Position numbers and translations under genes: made by a program. The notes under the pieces are model-generated. The model did no database searches and had not been told where the DNA came from. It saw nothing but the letters and a program-made list of their open reading frames with translations. Of a stretch of 64,000 nt of DNA, positions 58,592 to 64,000 are shown one piece after another (the stretch's first letter is position 1; the number at the start of each line of letters is the position of its first letter). Origin of the DNA: Clostridium_AW sp963515715 (GTDB lineage: Bacteria > Bacillota > Clostridia > Clostridiales > Clostridiaceae); the NCBI RefSeq assembly GCF_963515715.1, contig NZ_CAUPZS010000003.1, positions 62,001-126,000 on the forward strand, read 5' to 3'.

Positions 58592-60934
58592 TCATATCCC
58601 CTTTTCACTTAATATTGCATCTGCCACAGCAATTTGCCCTAAAGAAATTCCGCTATCATTAGTTGGTATGCTTTCATTAAAAAATACTGAAAAATCTTTC
58701 TCCTTTAATAATTCATATATGTTTTCTAAAAGATACATATTTTCAAACACGCCCCCACTTAACACTACTTTATTTATGCCGTAATCCTTTCTTAATCTAC
58801 AAGCCATTTCAACTGTAATATTTACAATGGTATTATGAAATTTTCCGCTTATTTTTGAAATTGATATTCCATTTTTAATATCTTTTAATATATCAATAAT
58901 TATAGAAGTATGATCTACTATATACCCTTCTTCTTTTTCTATTAAATATCCATAACTTTCTAAAGTGTTGTATTCTACAATATTCTCCAATTCTATAGCT
59001 CCTTGTCCATCATAATTTATGTTTTGTCTCAAACCTAGAATTGAGCATACTCCATCGTATAGTCTACCTAAGCTTGATGTTTTATAGCAGTTTAAATCAT
59101 ATTCCAAGGCATTTAATATGTTATTTATATATTCCTCACTTATATCTTTCTCACTTATATCCTCCTCTAAAAAACCACAAATTCTCTTTAGCCCAAACCT
59201 TCTGATTTCTTCATTCCTAACTTCTTTTAAATAGCTTACCCCTATTTTCCATATATTCTTTTGAGCAGAATCTCCTCCTTGGATTTTTACATATTTAAAA
59301 TGTCCTACTCTATTAAAACTTTTTCTACTTCCAATTAAGAATTCTCCTCCCCAAGTGTTTTTATCTATACCATAACCTGTACCATCATATATTATTCCTA
59401 TAACATCATCGAATATATGATGTTCCAACATACAACTTGCCATATGTGCATGATGGTGCTGAACCCCAATTTTATTTTCATTATTTAAGTTCATGGCATA
59501 AACAGTAGACATGTAATTGGGATGCATATCAAAAGCTATGATCTCTGGATTAAAATTAAAAATATTTTTCATATTGTTTATAGCTTTTACATATTCTCTA
59601 TAAGCATTTATTTCTTTTAAATCTCCAAGGTATTGACTCATATATACAATTCCATCAAATGCAAAGGAAAAAGTATTTTTCATATCTGATCCACAAGCTA
59701 ATATTTTATTTTTTATTTTCCTCTGAAGGCAATAAGGAGAATATCCCCTGCCTGGCCTGCTCACAATCACCCTATCTTCTAGCACTTTTACCACTGAATC
59801 ATCAATAGGAGTGTTTATATCTCTATTATTTAATAAAAAATAATCCACTAATCCACAAATATTTTTTAATGCTCCTTCATTTGTATATTCTATTGGATTT
59901 CCGCTAATATTAGCACTGGTCATAATAAGAGGAGGACTCTCTTCTTTAAATAGCAAGTAGTGTATGGGGGTGTAGGGAAGCATTATACCTAATTTATTTA
60001 TTCTTGGTGCAATCTCTTCGCATATATCTTTTATGTCTTTTATATTCTTTATGTCATTATTATTCTTTTTCCATAAAAGCACTATAGGTCTTTTATTGCT
60101 AATAAGAATTTCCTCTTCCTTTTTATTTACCTTGCAATATTTTTTAACTTCGTCAATGTCTTTCATCATTATTCCTAGGGGTTTATCCTTTCGTCTCTTT
60201 CTTTTTCTAAGTTCTAAAACAGCTTCTCTATTAGAGGCATCACATACTATGTGAAAACCTCCCACCCCTTTAATAGCTATTAATTTTCCCCTTTTTAATA
60301 GCTCTACACATGCTTTTAATTCATCTAAACATTGAATTTTTTCTCCCTTATTATCCACTAAAGCCAGTTTAGGCCCACAGTCTATACAACATGTGGGCTG
60401 AGCATGAAATCTCCTATTTTCGGAATTTTTATATTCCTTTTCACAAAGATTACACATATTAAAATTATCCATAGTAGTATTGCATCTATCATAGGGAAGA
60501 GATTTTATTATGGAGTATCTTGGTCCACACAAAGTACAATTGGTAAAGGCATATCTATATCTCTTAGAATCTTTATTAAATATATCTTCAACACATTTAT
60601 TACAGGTGGCTATATCAGGAAGAATAAATTTTAATTTTTCATTTGAAAATTTACTTTTCTTTATAATAAAATCTTCATATCCACATATATCTTGTTTAAA
60701 TACCTCTACCTTTTCAATTCTTGCAAGCTGTGGAGGTTTTTTTACCACATCTATAAGAAATTGCCCTATATTTTCCTTTTCACCTTCAGCACTAATAACT
60801 ACACAAGAGTCAAAATTGTTAACCCATCCTTTAATCTTAAATTCCTTTGCTTTTTTATAAATGTATGGTCTAAATCCCAAACCTTGAACAATACCATATA
60901 TTTTTACTAAATAGCTCTTTTTGCCGCCTTTCAT
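58592..60934 (-). CDS. hypF: Carbamoyltransferase HypF
   Basis: About 780 residues in four parts: acylphosphatase (YGIVQGLGFRPYIYKKAKEF), two zinc fingers (CNKC, CTLCGPRYS, CNLCEKEY, CCIDCGPK), a YrdC domain (KGVGGFHIVCDASN, KPLGIMMKD, TSANISGNPI) and a Kae1-like domain with HHHAHMASCMLEH and GDGTG-type YDGTGYGIDKNTWGGEF. It transfers carbamoyl phosphate to HypE as precursor of CN. Start taken at ATG 60934, which aligns with the family's N-terminus; TTG 60961 is the longer alternative. It follows the hypA-like gene closely. Confidence 0.93.
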   Translation of the reverse strand: MKGGKKSYLVKIYGIVQGLGFRPYIYKKAKEFKIKGWVNNFDSCVVISAEGEKENIGQFLIDVVKKPPQLARIEKVEVFKQDICGYEDFIIKKSKFSNEKLKFILPDIATCNKCVEDIFNKDSKRYRYAFTNCTLCGPRYSIIKSLPYDRCNTTMDNFNMCNLCEKEYKNSENRRFHAQPTCCIDCGPKLALVDNKGEKIQCLDELKACVELLKRGKLIAIKGVGGFHIVCDASNREAVLELRKRKRRKDKPLGIMMKDIDEVKKYCKVNKKEEEILISNKRPIVLLWKKNNNDIKNIKDIKDICEEIAPRINKLGIMLPYTPIHYLLFKEESPPLIMTSANISGNPIEYTNEGALKNICGLVDYFLLNNRDINTPIDDSVVKVLEDRVIVSRPGRGYSPYCLQRKIKNKILACGSDMKNTFSFAFDGIVYMSQYLGDLKEINAYREYVKAINNMKNIFNFNPEIIAFDMHPNYMSTVYAMNLNNENKIGVQHHHAHMASCMLEHHIFDDVIGIIYDGTGYGIDKNTWGGEFLIGSRKSFNRVGHFKYVKIQGGDSAQKNIWKIGVSYLKEVRNEEIRRFGLKRICGFLEEDISEKDISEEYINNILNALEYDLNCYKTSSLGRLYDGVCSILGLRQNINYDGQGAIELENIVEYNTLESYGYLIEKEEGYIVDHTSIIIDILKDIKNGISISKISGKFHNTIVNITVEMACRLRKDYGINKVVLSGGVFENMYLLENIYELLKEKDFSVFFNESIPTNDSGISLGQIAVADAILSEKGI

Positions 60935-60938
60935 AGAC

Positions 60939-61196
60939 TCATCCAATTTTATTTCCCGCAATTTTTTTGATAACAGCTGTAAGTTCTTCCATAGATTCGT
61001 ATTTTACTTTTATCTCAGTATCTTCATTTATTACATCATCATTTAAATCCTTAAGGTGCTCTAAAAGATTTTCTTCTGTTATATGACTACCTTTAGAAAC
61101 AGCCAGCTCCATAAATATTACTCTTTTCAAATTATTCGCTTCACATATTTCTTTAATTTCACGAGAAATGTTTTGCATTAAAAATGAATCATGCAT
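60939..61196 (-). CDS. HypA-like protein lacking the zinc-binding domain
   Basis: An 85-residue protein whose N-terminus (MHDSFLMQNISREIKEICEANNLKRVIFMELAVSKGSHITEENLLEHLKDL) resembles HypA, including the MH(D/E) needed to bind nickel by its N-terminal amine and His2. The rest, however, has no CxxC pairs and so no zinc site. HypA of normal length has about 113 residues. Either a reduced nickel chaperone or a relative with a different job. Directly between the protease and hypF genes in the operon. Confidence 0.75.
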   Translation of the reverse strand: MHDSFLMQNISREIKEICEANNLKRVIFMELAVSKGSHITEENLLEHLKDLNDDVINEDTEIKVKYESMEELTAVIKKIAGNKIG

Positions 61197-61227
61197 TTAT
61201 AAATCCCCCTATTATAAATTTTTTTTA

Positions 61228-61686
61228 TTATTTTTGATTATTATAGTAGGTAAGTATAATATTATATACTTCCTTTTTTATATCTTTAAATTTTTCTAAA
61301 AGCTTTTGACTTAATTCTACTCCATAATCAATATCAGCTCCTTCTATTCCTATAATGTACCCTGTTAAATTTTTTACACTATAGCTATTTAAAAGTTTTA
61401 TTAAACTTAATTGATGTTGAGAATAACCCTTTTCGAAGAAATTTTCCTTATCTTTAATATTGATAATAGAGATTTTTCCCACCTCTATGCCATAAAAAGT
61501 ACAGTCTAAAATAAATATAAAATCTCCATTCTCTATAAAGCTTAAAGAATAGTTCACATCTGTCTCACCTAGTACAACCTCAAAACCCAATTTTTCTAAA
61601 TCTTCCTTTAATTCTTCTCCAATTAATACTCCAATAGCATCATCCTTCATTATCCTATTTCCTATGGCTATAACTTTTTTCCTCAT
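61228..61686 (-). CDS. [NiFe] hydrogenase maturation protease
   Basis: A 152-residue HycI/HybD/HoxW family endopeptidase that cuts off the C-terminal extension of the large subunit after nickel insertion. GNRIMKDDAIGV (nickel-proximal Asp/Glu motif), an acidic residue in ILDCTFYG and His in YSQHQLSL correspond to the family's Ni-binding residues. Three bases after the large-subunit gene, its expected substrate. Confidence 0.92.
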   Translation of the reverse strand: MRKKVIAIGNRIMKDDAIGVLIGEELKEDLEKLGFEVVLGETDVNYSLSFIENGDFIFILDCTFYGIEVGKISIINIKDKENFFEKGYSQHQLSLIKLLNSYSVKNLTGYIIGIEGADIDYGVELSQKLLEKFKDIKKEVYNIILTYYNNQK

Positions 61687-61688
61687 AA

Positions 61689-63095
61689 CTACACTACCCT
61701 TATATCCATTGGTGAAAAGTCATTGCTTAAAACATGAGTTGCACAGGAAACACAGGGATCAAAAGACCTAATCACTCTTCCTATTTCAGTAGGATTTTTA
61801 GGATTATCAACATATGTACCAATCAATGCTTCCTCTAAAGCACCTAGAGTTCCATTGGAATCCTTTGGTGATAAATTCCAGGCACTAGGCGTTATTATTG
61901 TATAATTTTTTATCTCATTTTCTTCAATATTTACATAATGTCCAAGAGTTCCTCTTGTTGTATCTACAAACCCATATCCTACAGCATTTTTAGGTAAAGT
62001 ATATGCCTTATTGGTACTATCTTTAGGTAATATTTCATCTAAAAGCTGTAGCATAATATTTGCAATTTTTTTAGCTTCTAATACTCTTGCTACAATTCTA
62101 TTCATAGTTGAAATTCCTTTTCTATAATCTCCACTTATATACATTCTAGCCAAGGGTCCTACTTGCATTGCATATCCTTTATATCTAGGAGCTTTTATAA
62201 AACTATATGCCCCTTCTTTAAAAGGATCTGACTGCCAATTATTATCTTCTATGTTTAATGTATTATTCTCTGATTTATACCAAGCTTTATATATATTTTC
62301 ATTTATATTTTTAATATCTAAAATTTCCTCCTTACCATCTATAATAACTCCCGGAGATACATAATGGATTTCTTCCCCATAGCTGTCGAATACTCCATAG
62401 GTCATTAGATTTTTAGGACCTGTTCCTATATTAAAGTAATCATTATAATAATTTGATATTATAAAAACGTCCTCTATCATCTTATTTTCAATAAAGTCTT
62501 TAATTTCTGTAACCAAAGCTTTCATCTGAACAATTTTTTGAGCTGTTATATTAACGGTAACTCCTCCTGGAAAAACCCCGTGATTATGCGGTGCTTTTCC
62601 CCCTAAAACCGCTGATATTTCATGAGCTTTTCTACTATAGGTTAGAGATTCAAAGTAATGTTCTATAAGCTTTTCACTTTGTTTTTTTGGTATTCTATAA
62701 TCTTCATGGGTAATTGAATATATTGGATTTATATTAAATCCAGTAACGTAGTCTGGAAGAACATATTGATAAAAATGTCTTAAATGATTTTGCAAAAATT
62801 CGCTTCCATGGAGTACATCTTTAATCATTTCTTCATTTCTATCCGCTTGTATGTTATAAGCGTTTTCTAAAGCTTTTGTTGAGCTTACAGAATGAGCTGT
62901 AGAACATATACCACAAATTCTTTCAGTGAAATAAATAGCGTCTAGGGGTGGCCTTCCTTTTAACATCTTTTCAAATCCCCTAAAAAGCATTCCTTGACTT
63001 TCTACATTTATAATTTTATTACTCTCTATATAAGCTGTTATTTGTAAATATCCACTTATTCTAGTAACAGGGTTGATAACTACCTTATCTGCCAC
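61689..63095 (-). CDS. [NiFe] hydrogenase large subunit
   Basis: A 468-residue subunit holding the Ni-Fe site. L1 motif RICGICSTAHSVSS and L2 motif DPCVSCATH supply the four Cys ligands. A C-terminal tail of 14 residues after the L2 His (VLSNDFSPMDIRVV) is the piece removed by the maturation protease. PHNHGVFPGGV is the third conserved motif of the group-1 type. Start is GTG at 63095 with GGAGGGG upstream. No membrane-anchor gene follows it; subunit partner is the gene at 63111. Uptake of hydrogen is the usual role of this group. Confidence 0.95.
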   Translation of the reverse strand: MADKVVINPVTRISGYLQITAYIESNKIINVESQGMLFRGFEKMLKGRPPLDAIYFTERICGICSTAHSVSSTKALENAYNIQADRNEEMIKDVLHGSEFLQNHLRHFYQYVLPDYVTGFNINPIYSITHEDYRIPKKQSEKLIEHYFESLTYSRKAHEISAVLGGKAPHNHGVFPGGVTVNITAQKIVQMKALVTEIKDFIENKMIEDVFIISNYYNDYFNIGTGPKNLMTYGVFDSYGEEIHYVSPGVIIDGKEEILDIKNINENIYKAWYKSENNTLNIEDNNWQSDPFKEGAYSFIKAPRYKGYAMQVGPLARMYISGDYRKGISTMNRIVARVLEAKKIANIMLQLLDEILPKDSTNKAYTLPKNAVGYGFVDTTRGTLGHYVNIEENEIKNYTIITPSAWNLSPKDSNGTLGALEEALIGTYVDNPKNPTEIGRVIRSFDPCVSCATHVLSNDFSPMDIRVV

Positions 63096-63110
63096 CTAAT
63101 CCCCTCCAAA

Positions 63111-63995
63111 TTAAATATTTATAAATGGTTCCATACCATCTGGAAAACCTCTCGAGGCACATCCTATGCAGGGAGTATTATCTCCAATAGGCCAATTAAC
63201 ATAATCATTCCACTTCCTTGTAGGACAATCCGTTCTAGTAACAGGTCCCCTGCAACCTAGTTTAAACATACAAGTTTTTTCTCCCACTGACTTTGCAAAT
63301 ATTTTCTTTTCAAAATAGGATCTTCTAGGGCAATTGTCATGTATGGTTACTCCATAAAAAACAATAGGTCTTCTATCCTCATCTAGTTCCATATCTCCAA
63401 ATAATATTAAATGAGCTATAGTTCCCATAATCCAATCTGGATGAGCTGGACACCCTGGTACCCTAATTGCTTCACGATTAATTTCATTTTTTATATATTC
63501 AAAAGCACTTATACATCCCGTGGGATTAGGTCTTGCTGCTGAAATACCACCATAGCAAGCACAGGTACCAACAGCAAGTATATATTTTGCTTTAATTGCA
63601 GTTCTTTTCACTTCCTCCATACCCGTTATAATTTGACCTTTATAATTTCCCACAATGTTATAAATCCCATTATCCTTAGTGGATATAGCTCCATCCACTA
63701 TAAGAATAAATTCTGTATTAAGGGTAGCTAATAATTCTTCATAAACCTCTTCTCCCTGGGATTTCATAAGGCTATTATTGTATTTGAAATTCACCATGTC
63801 TGTTAAAAAATAGCCTACATTAGGAGCACATCCATCTAGCAAAGAAATTATATTTCCAGAACAACCTGATGCTTCAATCCACACTAAGTTCATCTTTTTC
63901 TTATTTTCCATCTCTATTTGAGAAACTGCTGCCTCTACCAATTCTTTTGCAGTGGAAGATTTAGATTTCATTACTGGACACATATTATTAGGCAA
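63111..63995 (-). CDS. [NiFe] hydrogenase small subunit (runs to window edge)
   Basis: At least 294 residues, with ligands for Fe-S clusters: VGTCACYGG, VPGCPAHPDWI, HDNCPRRSYFE, CMFKLGCRGP, TDCP, and PCIGCASRGFPDGMEPF. The N-terminal proximal cluster motif is LVWIEASGCSGNIISLL instead of CxxC, so only one Cys is present there. No Tat (RRxFxK) signal is seen; the enzyme may be cytoplasmic, or the start may lie further right. TTG at 63995 is the first start in the window, and the frame stays open to the right edge (64000), so the 5' end may be cut. Confidence 0.9.
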   Translation of the reverse strand: MPNNMCPVMKSKSSTAKELVEAAVSQIEMENKKKMNLVWIEASGCSGNIISLLDGCAPNVGYFLTDMVNFKYNNSLMKSQGEEVYEELLATLNTEFILIVDGAISTKDNGIYNIVGNYKGQIITGMEEVKRTAIKAKYILAVGTCACYGGISAARPNPTGCISAFEYIKNEINREAIRVPGCPAHPDWIMGTIAHLILFGDMELDEDRRPIVFYGVTIHDNCPRRSYFEKKIFAKSVGEKTCMFKLGCRGPVTRTDCPTRKWNDYVNWPIGDNTPCIGCASRGFPDGMEPFINI

Positions 63996-64000
63996 TGCCA

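Overview
The window is low-GC, strongly AT-biased DNA with AGGAGG-type ribosome binding sites and frequent TTG/GTG starts. Its gene content is that of an anaerobic, amino-acid-fermenting Clostridium-type Firmicute: a complete ornithine degradation cluster, tyrosine phenol-lyase, methionine gamma-lyase, a four-subunit 2-oxoacid:ferredoxin oxidoreductase, rubrerythrin and a [NiFe] hydrogenase. The species cannot be fixed from this sequence. No rRNA, tRNA, CRISPR array, prophage or transposase gene was seen.

Layout. 0-10 kb: an AbrB-type regulator, a HesB-like protein with a Cys-rich tail, peptide deformylase, a nucleoside deoxyribosyltransferase with an XRE regulator and operator, a CatB-type acetyltransferase, two ABC-F proteins (the second behind a 48-codon leader ORF and two hairpins) and methionine aminopeptidase with a SEC-C motif. 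10-24 kb: a DMT exporter, an orphan histidine kinase, a VanRS-like two-component pair, an ECF sigma/putative anti-sigma cassette, an ABC-2 exporter with a NarL-type two-component system, rubrerythrin and a degenerate kinase-like protein. 24-29 kb: a CPA antiporter under a fluoride riboswitch, then a second antiporter behind a structured leader and followed by a P-II-like protein, then a CPBP-like protein lacking its catalytic residues.

29-33 kb: a tyrosine module (GntR regulator, Na+ symporter, tyrosine phenol-lyase) with a clear promoter and a 20-bp operator. 35-43 kb: a probable methionine catabolic operon (methionine gamma-lyase, NhaC-family carrier, porCDAB) with a sigma-54 promoter and an ACT-PAS-AAA+ activator. 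44-56 kb: the ornithine operon (ortA, ortB, oraS, oraE, mutL/glmL, orr, ord, permease), also with a sigma-54 promoter, repeated upstream dyads and a PAS-AAA+-Fis activator. 56-64 kb: hypE, hypD, hypC, hypF, a shortened hypA-like gene, a maturation protease and the large and small [NiFe] hydrogenase subunits; the operon runs off the right edge.

Scattered between genes is a family of about 60-bp hairpins (nine clear copies, one solo arm, one possible loopless copy). Stem sequences differ between copies, yet the arms stay complementary through compensatory changes and G-U pairs, around a partly conserved T-rich loop. A second, unrelated family of hairpin repeats is present in three places. These repeats, the two translation-leader candidates (near 6.1 and 9.6 kb) and the structured leader at 26.2 kb are the parts least explained by known gene families.
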